NCBI GenBank assembly: GCA_028288775.1
Contig: JAQGHP010000613.1
Location: 1-13,541 of the forward strand
From: Phycisphaerales bacterium
Lineage (GTDB): Bacteria; Planctomycetota; Phycisphaerae; Tepidisphaerales; Tepidisphaeraceae
DNA: 13,541 nt
Reading direction: 5' to 3'
Numbering within the stretch: position 1 is the first letter of the stretch; each line of letters starts with the position of its first letter. Position numbers and translations under genes: made by a program. Below, piece by piece: positions 1 to 7,251 of this stretch. The notes beneath the pieces are model-generated. The model did not search any database. It was not told where the DNA came from and saw nothing but the letters and a program-made list of their open reading frames with translations.

Positions 1-3000
1 GAGCCGAGGTTATTGAAGATGTAGGGGAAGGCGCCGATGAACGGGATGTCGGGGCCCTTGAACCCAATGCAACCGAAGAGGCTCAGCTCCCAGCCAAATA
101 CGACCGTGCAGGACAGTCCGTACACGCCGGTCAGATATCTCAGCTCGGCGGCCGTGACAATGCCATCGCCCCCGCTCTCCCCCCACCCGACTTCGCCATT
201 GGGCGGGGCGACCGGCACCACGCTATTGGGCGCAACGTACCGCACGTCGTCAATGTGGGCGCCGATGTCCAATGCCAGCCCCAGGCGGCCATACACCGAG
301 ACGGCCGGGATGCCAAAGAAATCGATCTGCCCGCCCAAGTCCAGGAACACGGAACCCTCGAACCCGACCTGGAAATGGTCCTGGTTGCCAATGAAGAAGC
401 CGTCCAGCAGGTTCTTTTCGTGATAGATGTTGTTCCCGGTCAGCCCGCTGGAATCCAGGCCCAGGTCGAGGTTGACGAAAAAACCGACCGAGCCGCCGAT
501 TTGTGCGGTGACCGATGCATCCGCGAAGCCGATGCTGAAGACCGGAATGGTTATTTTCGGGCTCTCCACGGACTGCGATACTTCCAGCTTGCCTGGGTTG
601 AATTCGACGAGCTTGACGTTCTGGCCGAGCAGGAGGTTGATGATTGAGCCGGCGGGATTGTCGAGAACCGGGAAGGTCAGGTCATCGGCGCGGAGCGTAT
701 TGAGAATGCCGCTGAAGGGGGATTGCTCGCCGGACGTACCCCCCTGCCCGGCCTGGGCGGGGAGCGTGCCGGTATTGGGGGCCGTGGCGAGATACTGGCT
801 GAGGTTTAGCGTCCCGCCGGCCCCAAGCAGACCGTTCGCCTGGCTCACCAGGCCCGCGAGCTTGAAGAGCAAATCAAACCCGGGTTGGTCGGCGATGTTG
901 CCGAGAATCTCTCCCGGCGTCTTCCCCAGCAACGGCAACTCGTAGTTCAGGATGTCCACCAGCTTCTGCGGCAGCGGATCGTATTGCTGGATTTTCTGCA
1001 GGACCGGTCCGACGATCTGATTGAAGAAGTCGCCCAGCTCGAACTGCACGGGGCCAAAGCCGTCCGCCGGGTTGGTCGAGTTGCCCGTCCCGAAGTAGAG
1101 CGCGCCGGGGTTGGAAGGGTTCCAGTTCGCCTTGAACTCCGTGGCCGCGCCGGGGCCGCTGCCGGGATCGCCCAGGTAGAACCCGATCGGCAAATCGAGC
1201 GTGCCGCCGCTGCCCGAGAGGAACTCCCCTTGCACCACGGTCGGCGCATTGTTGTTGGTCGCGGCCATGTCGCCCGGGCCGATTTTCCCACCGGCCCCCT
1301 TGGGGCTGACCAAATCGAGGCCGAGGTTGAAGTGGATGCTCGCCGTGCCGTTGGAGACGCCGTAGCTTACCGGGCCGAAGGTACCCCCGATCTTGTCGAA
1401 GTTCCCGGTGACGCTCGTCGTCAGCGACACCTCGGGGCTGGTGGCGGAGCTGTTGTCAACGATGTAAAACCCGCTGGTCTTGTCCAGCCCGAACTCGATA
1501 TTGGCGTTGAACTGGACGCCTACGCTGACATTGCCGTTCAGCGAGAAGAGATTCGACCCGAATGCGAAGGGCTCGCTGATCCCCGCCACGTTGTAGTGGA
1601 AATTAAGAAGGTAGTGGAAGACGCCCGTAGCCGGGTTGTTGTCGGGCTTGGGCGTCAGGGAGACGGAACCCGCGTCAAGCCCGCTATGGGCGATCGCGGT
1701 CTGGACGGAGTTGTCGAACGCCGTCGGCGTCGAGACGCCGTTGTTCAAAATCGCCTGGAAAAAACTCGTGCCCTTGGAGACGAAGTCCCACACGGATTTC
1801 AGCGGCTGCCCCGCCAGCGGCACGTTCGCCGCGGCCTGCGGGACATTGCCCCAGCCGGTGATAAACTGGATCACCGACGTGAGGCCCGCCTGGGCGCTGG
1901 TCGCGTTGTAGTTGCTGGCCGATGACAGGTCCCCCAAGCCTTGCGGCGTGACGACAACCGTCCCGGGATGGGAAATGTCGGCCCAGGCGATGGTGATCTG
2001 CGGACTGGCGCCCGGTGAGGGCAGTCCGCTGACGATGGGGATAACCGTTTGCGCTTTGCCGTCCGCGACCGGCGTTCCCAGCGCCGCGGTCGGCGCGTTG
2101 TTTTGCAGCTTGGTGAGGGTCAGTTGCGTGCCCCCGCCGGGGACGACGAACGGCACCGTCAACGTCGCGTTGTTCGCCGGGTTCGAAGCGCTGCTCACCG
2201 TCCCGCTGCCGCCGTTCACTCCGACGTGCAAATAACCGAGCGTGGCGTCGGCGTTGTGGGTAATGCTGGCCGGGTTCGTGGTGAAGCTGGCGGAGATTTT
2301 GCTGCCGCTGCCGGGGATGACGTAGAAGCGGTCGGTGGCGGACAATGCCGGCGCGAACCCCAGGCCGACGAGAATGTTGGCGGTGTTGGTGCCGGTCGCA
2401 CTAATCGTGCCGGTGTTCTGGAAGACGTCCGTGCTCGTCGGCTCGGTGACGTTCACCGCCCATTTCAAGCTCGAGGGGATCGACTGACTCGCCGTGAGGG
2501 CGAATTCGATGTCGCTGGCGGTAACCGTCACCGTCACATTCGCCGGTAGGAGCGCGCCGTTCAAGGCCGTTTGCAGGTCCTGCGCGGTGGTGATGTTCGT
2601 TATCGAATTGACGACGTTCTGGAACACCGTGCCGAGCGTAACGCCGGCCCCGATGCTCGACCCGAAGAAGCCCAGGTTCTCGCCCAGAAACGCGCTATCG
2701 CCCGCGTGATTCAGCACGGCGGGCAGCGCCTTGAGCCCGTTCAAGGCCACGTCCGGCGTAATGTTGTTGAAGTTGACGAACTGCGTGACCGCGGCGGTGT
2801 TGAGCGTGAAGGTTTGCGCCTGCTTGACGTCCGCCCAGGAGACCCCCAGCGTGCCGTTGGCCGAGGACATCGCCGCCAGGTTCGTCGTCAGCGGGAGCGA
2901 CGCCGACGCCGTGCCCGACACGCTCGGCCCCGCCATCGCGTTGAGATTCGCGGCGACCATTTCGTTGGAGGAAATGACGCCCGGCGTCGGCGGATTGTCC

Positions 3001-4367
3001 GTGTTAGGGTCGTGCAGCGCCAGCGCCGCGCTGCCCGTCATCGACATCGTGCCGTTGGTGATCGTCACGCCCAGGAAGCCCAGGTGCGTGTTCCCGTTGA
3101 CGGCCGCAGTTCCGGAAAAAGTCGCGCTGAGTACGGGGCTTCCGGTGTCGAGGATGAAAAATTGATTGTTCGTGTCCACGCCGAACGTAATGGTGGTCGT
3201 CGTGCTCACCGACACGCTCATCGTCCCGCCGAGCGGCAGGTTTAATTGCGAATCGATCCCCAGATTGATCGGAAGGCTTTGCACCGAACTGGCCGGGAGG
3301 GTCAGGGAAACGCGGATGTCGTTGGCGGTGGTCGTGATGCTCGCGTTTGCCGCGCCGACGCCCGGGAGGCCCCGCAGGAGCGTGAGCAACTGCCCGCCGG
3401 TGCTGAACGCCAGCACCTGCTGGTTCTGGGCATTGGTCGTCGAATCGGTGTGGTTCGTTAGCGCGCCCGTCAGAAGCTGCTGCGCATTCAACACGGCGCC
3501 GAAGGATTTCCCGACCAGCGGCATCGTCGCCATGAACGGGCTGTTGCCCGCCAGGTTCATCGTCGTGGCGTCACTGATGGTCTGCACGACGCCGTCCAGC
3601 CCAAGGCTGAAAGTCGTCGGCAGGATGCTCTGAAAGGATGCCAGTTGGGAGAGCGTGGGGTCGGTGTTCAACGTCGAAGTCGCGACCGTCGGCTTGGCGA
3701 GGTCGGCCCAGCTTATCGTGAGCGCGTGGGCGCTGGGGGCGAGTGCCGCGTTGAAATTGACGGTGAACGTCGTCGGACCGGCCTGGGTGATGCTGGTGGT
3801 GACCAGCGAGGGGATGGGCGTCGCATTAAATTCCGGAAGCGTCAGTCGTCCCGGTTGGCCGGGCGTGCTCTGGTCGATCAGGCCGAACGTGAACGTCGGA
3901 GTCAGCGATGCCGACGCCCCCGTGACATTCAGATCCACCACGCCCAGCGCGCCACTCGCGCCCGGCAAAGCCGAGAGCACGTTGCCCGAGATCTGCATGA
4001 CCGCGTTGGTATCTTGAATGTAGAAAATGCCGCTCGACGACCCGGCGTCCCAGTACGCGCCGAGCGTCACCTGGAAGTCCAGGGTGGCCGCCACTGAAAG
4101 CGTCCCCCCCAACGACAGGTTGACGCCGTACGGCCCCGCGATCGGGACCTGGACCGTAGTGGTTGTCAGGAAATGGGCGTCGAGTTCCAGGTTGTCGAGA
4201 TTGTCGCGCGTTGCAATGACCGCAACGCCGTCCCCGATCCCCCCGTTCCCCTCAAGCCCCGCGCTCAGTGCCGCCAGCGACGCATAGCTGGGCGCCAGAC
4301 GGTTGAACAAGGATTTGAGCGCCGCGCCGGGATCATAATGCGCCCCCACCCCCGTCCCCACCAACGG
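1..4367 (-). repeat. Five diverged ~285-residue tandem modules in the giant exoprotein
   Basis: Landmarks recur in the same order with near-constant spacing. A PL[VAL]G-type motif occurs at residues 77-80, 359-362, 636-638 (degenerate FLG), 926-929 and 1221-1224. An aromatic F[FY][IV] motif, in four cases preceded by a FG- or G-rich strand, occurs at 191-193, 479-481, 757-759, 1043-1045 and 1400-1402. A [SA]WAD motif ends three inter-module strands at W296, W587 and W871. An LG-x-[LV] strand followed by a Gly turn occurs near 217, 505, 786 and 1073. Intervals are 277-295 residues, except the last F[FY][IV] interval (357), where module 5 carries an insertion. Approximate module starts on the minus strand are 4367, 3521, 2693, 1820 and 935. 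Divergence is high, so the duplication is old; no nucleotide-level repeat is obvious. Confidence 0.75.
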
Positions 4368-4595
4368 CAAACCGCGGCCCAGCGCCGAGCTGTCGTTCAA
4401 CTTCGTAGCCCAAGCGGCAATGCCCGATGAATTGTTCGGCAGCAGCGCACCGTCGATCGCCGCCAGCAACGCCGCGTCGTGCGCGCCGCTCAGGACGATG
4501 CGTCTTTCCAACGGTTCCGTTACATAATTTCCCGCCCCCCCGCAGCGCCGACGTTCCTCCCTGCGCCGTCGCGCGTGTTTTCGTGAACGCAGCAT
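1..4595 (-). CDS. Giant modular secreted/surface protein, LEPR-XLL-like N-terminus (3' end outside window)
   Basis: The minus strand is open without a stop from ATG 4595-4593 to the left edge: 1531 codons in one frame, hence partial. I chose this start because GGGAG lies just upstream and the N-terminus fits large planctomycete exoproteins: an Arg-rich stretch (residues 3-17), then LERRIVLS at 29-36, close to the LEPR-XLL motif. No classical hydrophobic signal peptide is visible. The rest is rich in Gly, Ala, Thr, Ser, Asn and Leu, predicted beta-rich, and built of about five diverged ~285-residue modules (see repeat entry). Near the end of the visible part, residues 1308-1329 contain FPVLDNP and LLLGQNVKL, and GGDGIVTAAEL (about 1475-1484) resembles a weak EF-hand/dockerin-like Ca site. 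The visible part has only a few Cys residues. Role is inferred: extracellular matrix or adhesin-like protein. I do not recognise a named Pfam family for the module. Confidence 0.88.
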   Translation of the reverse strand, partial: MLRSRKHARRRREERRRCGGAGNYVTEPLERRIVLSGAHDAALLAAIDGALLPNNSSGIAAWATKLNDSSALGRGLPLVGTGVGAHYDPGAALKSLFNRLAPSYASLAALSAGLEGNGGIGDGVAVIATRDNLDNLELDAHFLTTTTVQVPIAGPYGVNLSLGGTLSVAATLDFQVTLGAYWDAGSSSGIFYIQDTNAVMQISGNVLSALPGASGALGVVDLNVTGASASLTPTFTFGLIDQSTPGQPGRLTLPEFNATPIPSLVTTSITQAGPTTFTVNFNAALAPSAHALTISWADLAKPTVATSTLNTDPTLSQLASFQSILPTTFSLGLDGVVQTISDATTMNLAGNSPFMATMPLVGKSFGAVLNAQQLLTGALTNHTDSTTNAQNQQVLAFSTGGQLLTLLRGLPGVGAANASITTTANDIRVSLTLPASSVQSLPINLGIDSQLNLPLGGTMSVSVSTTTTITFGVDTNNQFFILDTGSPVLSATFSGTAAVNGNTHLGFLGVTITNGTMSMTGSAALALHDPNTDNPPTPGVISSNEMVAANLNAMAGPSVSGTASASLPLTTNLAAMSSANGTLGVSWADVKQAQTFTLNTAAVTQFVNFNNITPDVALNGLKALPAVLNHAGDSAFLGENLGFFGSSIGAGVTLGTVFQNVVNSITNITTAQDLQTALNGALLPANVTVTVTASDIEFALTASQSIPSSLKWAVNVTEPTSTDVFQNTGTISATGTNTANILVGLGFAPALSATDRFYVIPGSGSKISASFTTNPASITHNADATLGYLHVGVNGGSGTVSSASNPANNATLTVPFVVPGGGTQLTLTKLQNNAPTAALGTPVADGKAQTVIPIVSGLPSPGASPQITIAWADISHPGTVVVTPQGLGDLSSASNYNATSAQAGLTSVIQFITGWGNVPQAAANVPLAGQPLKSVWDFVSKGTSFFQAILNNGVSTPTAFDNSVQTAIAHSGLDAGSVSLTPKPDNNPATGVFHYLLNFHYNVAGISEPFAFGSNLFSLNGNVSVGVQFNANIEFGLDKTSGFYIVDNSSATSPEVSLTTSVTGNFDKIGGTFGPVSYGVSNGTASIHFNLGLDLVSPKGAGGKIGPGDMAATNNNAPTVVQGEFLSGSGGTLDLPIGFYLGDPGSGPGAATEFKANWNPSNPGALYFGTGNSTNPADGFGPVQFELGDFFNQIVGPVLQKIQQYDPLPQKLVDILNYELPLLGKTPGEILGNIADQPGFDLLFKLAGLVSQANGLLGAGGTLNLSQYLATAPNTGTLPAQAGQGGTSGEQSPFSGILNTLRADDLTFPVLDNPAGSIINLLLGQNVKLVEFNPGKLEVSQSVESPKITIPVFSIGFADASVTAQIGGSVGFFVNLDLGLDSSGLTGNNIYHEKNLLDGFFIGNQDHFQVGFEGSVFLDLGGQIDFFGIPAVSVYGRLGLALDIGAHIDDVRYVAPNSVVPVAPPNGEVGWGESGGDGIVTAAELRYLTGVYGLSCTVVFGWELSLFGCIGFKGPDIPFIGAFPYIFNNLG

Positions 4596-4699
4596 TCGTC
4601 TCCCGTCCGAAACAGCAGGACCCCTGGAATCTTCGAATTGCCGCGGTATACCGGAAACCGATCACGCGGGTGCAACCCCAAGCATCCGAAATGGTAGCA

Positions 4700-4739
4700 A
4701 ATTCTCGGGAGAATTCACACCAAAATATGCTCCCCCGAG
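4700..4739 (-). promoter_or_regulatory. Dyad and competing stem in the leader of the giant exoprotein gene
   Basis: AATTCTC-GG-GAGAATT (4700-4715) is a perfect 7-bp inverted repeat with a 2-nt centre, about 105 nt upstream of the giant gene's ATG. Its CTCGGG part (4704-4709) is also complementary to CCCGAG at 4734-4739, so the two pairings exclude each other. It could be an operator, or a leader RNA with alternative stems. No regulator is identified, and chance is not excluded for short arms. Confidence 0.35.
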
Positions 4740-4931
4740 GAAGTAAACCGCTCCGCGATATAATGGTCGCAAAAACAAGAACCCGATGGGCAATCTCCCA
4801 TGGCTCTCCGCGCCCTTGCGTATTCAAGTGAAGCACGTTTTTAAGTAGCCATGGCAATCGGCGCGTGCATCGCCCTCCCTGCAAGGAATGGGCGAATAAA
4901 GTAGTTCGCTAAATCGATGTGTTAAAAATGC

Positions 4932-4994
4932 GGGGGATAAACGCAACATCCCCCAGCTTGTCACTCCGGGGCACGGGGAGGGAAAAACTCCCCG
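4932..4994. repeat. Two tandem GC-rich hairpins linked by a repeated ACGCAAC
   Basis: Hairpin 1 is GGGGGAT (4932-4938), a 9-nt loop, then ATCCCCC (4948-4954). Hairpin 2 is CGGGGAG (4974-4980), the loop GGAAAAA, then CTCCCCG (4988-4994). Both arms are perfect 7-bp complements. ACGCAAC occurs in the loop of hairpin 1 (4941-4947) and again just after hairpin 2 (4996-5002). The arrangement resembles a REP/BIME-like unit or paired structured elements. Neither hairpin is followed by a T-run, so ordinary intrinsic termination is unlikely. Confidence 0.5.
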
Positions 4995-5076
4995 AACGCA
5001 ACCCTCTTCATAAGGTCTCTCTACGTGGCTCAAGGACTTACCACAGTTTTGAGCATGGAACGAGTGACAAGGGGCT

Positions 5077-5224
5077 GGGATTGCGGACCGCCGGCCCGTG
5101 CCGGTGGCGATCGTGCGGCTTTTCGCGGAGGGTGGGGGCGGCCAAGATCTCCCGCACGACCGTGATCAACATCCTCCAGGAGAACAAGCTGGACCCCAGG
5201 ACCGACCCGGCCAAGGGGACGTGG
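5077..5224 (+). pseudogene. Remnant of an integrase-type (IS481/IS3-like) transposase
   Basis: Frame 5138-5224 reads AKISRTTVINILQENKLDP followed by a KGTW motif. This resembles the segment of rve-type transposases that joins the DNA-binding helices to the catalytic core (family pattern: ISRTTV-x-NIL-x(3,4)-LDP...KGTW). In another frame, 5077-5130 reads RRPVPVAIVRLFAE, which resembles the segment upstream of it in such proteins, so a frameshift or deletion separates the two pieces. The DDE catalytic core, terminal inverted repeats and target duplication are all absent. It cannot make a working transposase. The identification rests on a short recognised stretch. Confidence 0.45.
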
Positions 5225-5436
5225 GGTGGCCATCCAAGTGTGTCATACTTGGCGTGTAGGAGTAGGGAAATAGCGTTCACGGTTCAGGGTTGACGAATGA
5301 GCTGGCCCGCATTTTCCAACCCTGAGCACCAAACCCTTACCTCAATAACCCGCCTGCGTCCGGAGAGAACGGCCAAACTCTCGCCCGGAGACCCCGCGCA
5401 GGAAAATTGTCCCCCTTTGCCCTCCGCCGCGTATTG

Positions 5437-7065
5437 ATGAGTGAGAGCAGCGCCATGGATGATTTCAATTTGCTACGGCAGTACGTTGAACACGGGTCGG
5501 CCGACGCCTTCGGCGAGCTGGTGCGGCGGCACATCGGGCTGGTTTACTCCGCGGCCCTCCGGCAGATGCGCGACCCCCATGACGCACAGGACGTGACGCA
5601 GGGGGTCTTCATCGCACTCGCCCGTGACGCACACAAACTTCGGCGGCAGCAGCTGCTCGCGGGTTGGCTGGTGACGGCGACCCGTTACCTCGCGCTAAAT
5701 GCCCGCAAGTCCGCGTCGCGCCGCCGGGATCACGAGCGCAGGGCCGCCGAGCTGGCGAACACCATGACCAACGAAAACGATTCACCCCCCTGGGAGCGGG
5801 TCGCGCCGGAACTCGACGAGGCGATGGCCAGGCTCAAGCCGCGGGCGCGGGACGCGGTGCTGCTGCGATACTTCCAGGGAAAGAGCGTGCGCGAGACCGC
5901 CGAGGCGCTGGGCATCAGCGAGGACGCGGCCAAGAGGCGGCTCTCGCGGGCGCTCGAGCAACTCCGCGGGATGTTCCGCCGGCGGGGGATTTCGGTCTCT
6001 CTCGTGGCGCTTGCGACTTTGCTCACGACCCACAGCGTTCACGCCGCCCCGCCCGCACTCGTCGCCGCGACGACCGCGGCGTCAATGAAATTCGCCACCA
6101 TCACAACCCTTCAGAAAGGAACGGCGACCCTCATGTCACTCCTCAAAACCAAAGCCGCGGCGGGCCTGCTCGCGCTAACCGTCACGGGAACCACGGGCGT
6201 CGTCGTACACCGCGCCCTGGCCCGCGCGGCGGTCGCGCCCGCGGCGTCCAATGCGCCCGTGCTGCGTGCCGACGCCTCGCCCAAGGCGCCGCAAGCATCC
6301 GGCGACACGAGCAAGGCGGCGGCGTGGCGCAAGCGGTTCGACGAGGTTTACAAGCTCGACGAAGGCCAGGACCTCAAGAGAGTCCCGCCGCCCTTTATTC
6401 CCGAACGCACCGCGTACTTTAACGCCATCGACGCGAGCGGATTCATGATGGACCCCGCGGCGGACGGGATGACCGTCTTCGTCATGGAAGGGGACACGCC
6501 GGAGTTCAACTCCTGGGCCCGCGGCGCGCCGACGGTTTCCAGCGTCCTGGGGTCGCTGGCCGGCATCCCTTCGTACAAACTCGAGCTCGCCCTGAAGGAC
6601 GGACTGCGCCCGCTGCCCGGCGATTGGGTTCTCCGCAAGGATTTGCAGGAGGACAAGAAGATTGAAGCCCTCGGCAAGATCATTCGCGACGAGCTGAAAT
6701 GGAAAGTCCATTTCGAGAAGCGCAGCGCCGAGCACGAGGTGATCATCGTTACGGGCGGATTCGTCGCGCCCAAGGACAATCCCGAGCACATGGTCGACAT
6801 CTTCATTGACGAGAAGCCCAATCGGGGCGCTGCCGGGGGAGGGCTCGACGGGTTTCTCCGGGCGCTGGGCGAGCTTTGCAACACCGAAACCATTGACGAA
6901 GCCGCCGCACCGCCGGGCAACGGCGTCTTCTGGCGCACTCACACCGGCTCGAACCTGTCGCGTGAAAAGGCCGACAAAATGCTCGCCAACGTGACGGCGC
7001 AGACGGGCCTTCAATTCAAACGCGCCCGGCGGGTGACGAGCCACTGGGTGGCGGTTCAGGAATGA
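5437..7065 (+). CDS. ECF sigma factor fused to a membrane-anchored C-terminal domain
   Basis: Predicted 542 aa, against about 160-200 for a standard ECF sigma factor. Sigma region 2 spans about residues 10-72, with the RDPHDAQDVTQGVF core-binding signature at 45-58. Region 4 spans about 127-182: ARLKPRARDAVLLRYFQGKS, then a helix-turn-helix with TAEALGISEDAAKRRLSRAL. It is followed by a weakly hydrophobic stretch (185-203) and a clearer membrane segment (about 240-262), then an Ala/Pro linker and a ~240-residue C-terminal domain with GDWVLRK (395-401), HFEKRSAEHEVIIVTG (425-440), an Ala/Gly-rich loop (465-469) and an AQTGLQF ending. Long ECF proteins of this kind are known in planctomycetes and verrucomicrobia. 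The tail looks distantly like TIGR03435-type domains, which is my inference. No separate anti-sigma gene is adjacent, so the tail may regulate the sigma domain. ATG 5437 has no good SD; ATG 5455 (after GAGAG) is an alternative. Confidence 0.88.
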   Translation: MSESSAMDDFNLLRQYVEHGSADAFGELVRRHIGLVYSAALRQMRDPHDAQDVTQGVFIALARDAHKLRRQQLLAGWLVTATRYLALNARKSASRRRDHERRAAELANTMTNENDSPPWERVAPELDEAMARLKPRARDAVLLRYFQGKSVRETAEALGISEDAAKRRLSRALEQLRGMFRRRGISVSLVALATLLTTHSVHAAPPALVAATTAASMKFATITTLQKGTATLMSLLKTKAAAGLLALTVTGTTGVVVHRALARAAVAPAASNAPVLRADASPKAPQASGDTSKAAAWRKRFDEVYKLDEGQDLKRVPPPFIPERTAYFNAIDASGFMMDPAADGMTVFVMEGDTPEFNSWARGAPTVSSVLGSLAGIPSYKLELALKDGLRPLPGDWVLRKDLQEDKKIEALGKIIRDELKWKVHFEKRSAEHEVIIVTGGFVAPKDNPEHMVDIFIDEKPNRGAAGGGLDGFLRALGELCNTETIDEAAAPPGNGVFWRTHTGSNLSREKADKMLANVTAQTGLQFKRARRVTSHWVAVQE

Positions 7066-7125
7066 GAAGTGATGTTCCCGTGCACCGGCGGAAACATGGT
7101 CCTCGGTGCGGACCCCCCTACTGTA

Positions 7126-7242
7126 TTGACAGCGTTCAACTGATTGCATTGCTGGCACGGGCAGGACGCACGTGTCACGAGATGGTTCTGACGCCGCGTT
7201 TATGGCGCAGCTTTTCAGGCTTCGATTCAGTCTAGAAGCCTG
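7126..7242 (+). promoter_or_regulatory. Candidate -35 box and leader hairpin before the glycosyltransferase gene
   Basis: In the 186-nt gap after the sigma-factor stop there is a consensus TTGACA at 7126-7131, but no convincing -10 hexamer 16-18 nt later. A perfect 8-bp inverted repeat, CAGGCTTC (7216-7223) and GAAGCCTG (7235-7242) with an 11-nt loop, ends 9 nt before ATG 7252 and would occupy the ribosome-binding position in the mRNA. A weaker pair, GCACCG/CGGTGC (7082-7109), just after the sigma-factor stop could be a weak terminator. Function is not shown by sequence alone. Confidence 0.3.
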
Positions 7243-7251
7243 CACCACAAG

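Larger units (their letters stand above)
4596..5436. other. Intergenic region between divergent exoprotein and sigma-factor genes
   Basis: This is an 841-bp gap between the starts of two divergent genes, less GC-rich than its surroundings between about 4690 and 4930. It holds the dyad at 4700-4715, the tandem hairpins at 4932-4994 and a transposase remnant at 5077-5224. Two further inverted repeats are visible: 6-bp arms CCAAGT/ACTTGG at 5234-5252, and 9-bp arms TCAGGGTTG/CAACCCTGA at 5284-5292 and 5317-5325 with a 24-nt loop, about 110 nt before the sigma-factor start. A TATAAT hexamer lies on the plus strand at 4759-4764 but has no recognisable -35 at 16-18 nt. The short ORFs in this gap have no recognisable product and no coding-like composition. 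Confidence 0.6.

Noticed and set aside
885..1925. A 346-codon plus-strand frame opposite the giant exoprotein
   Set aside because: Its composition is Arg/Gly/Val-rich and low in information, and the minus-strand frame is continuous with periodic modules. Other long plus-strand frames between 1 and 4400 were rejected for the same reason.
4759..4764. TATAAT on the plus strand as a promoter for the sigma-factor gene
   Set aside because: There is no -35 at proper spacing, and it lies about 670 nt upstream of the gene with hairpins and a transposase remnant in between.
4333..4884. A 183-codon minus-strand frame overlapping the start of the giant exoprotein
   Set aside because: It is out of frame with the giant protein and shows no family motif. 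The exoprotein frame has a credible N-terminus at 4595 and continues for 1531 codons.
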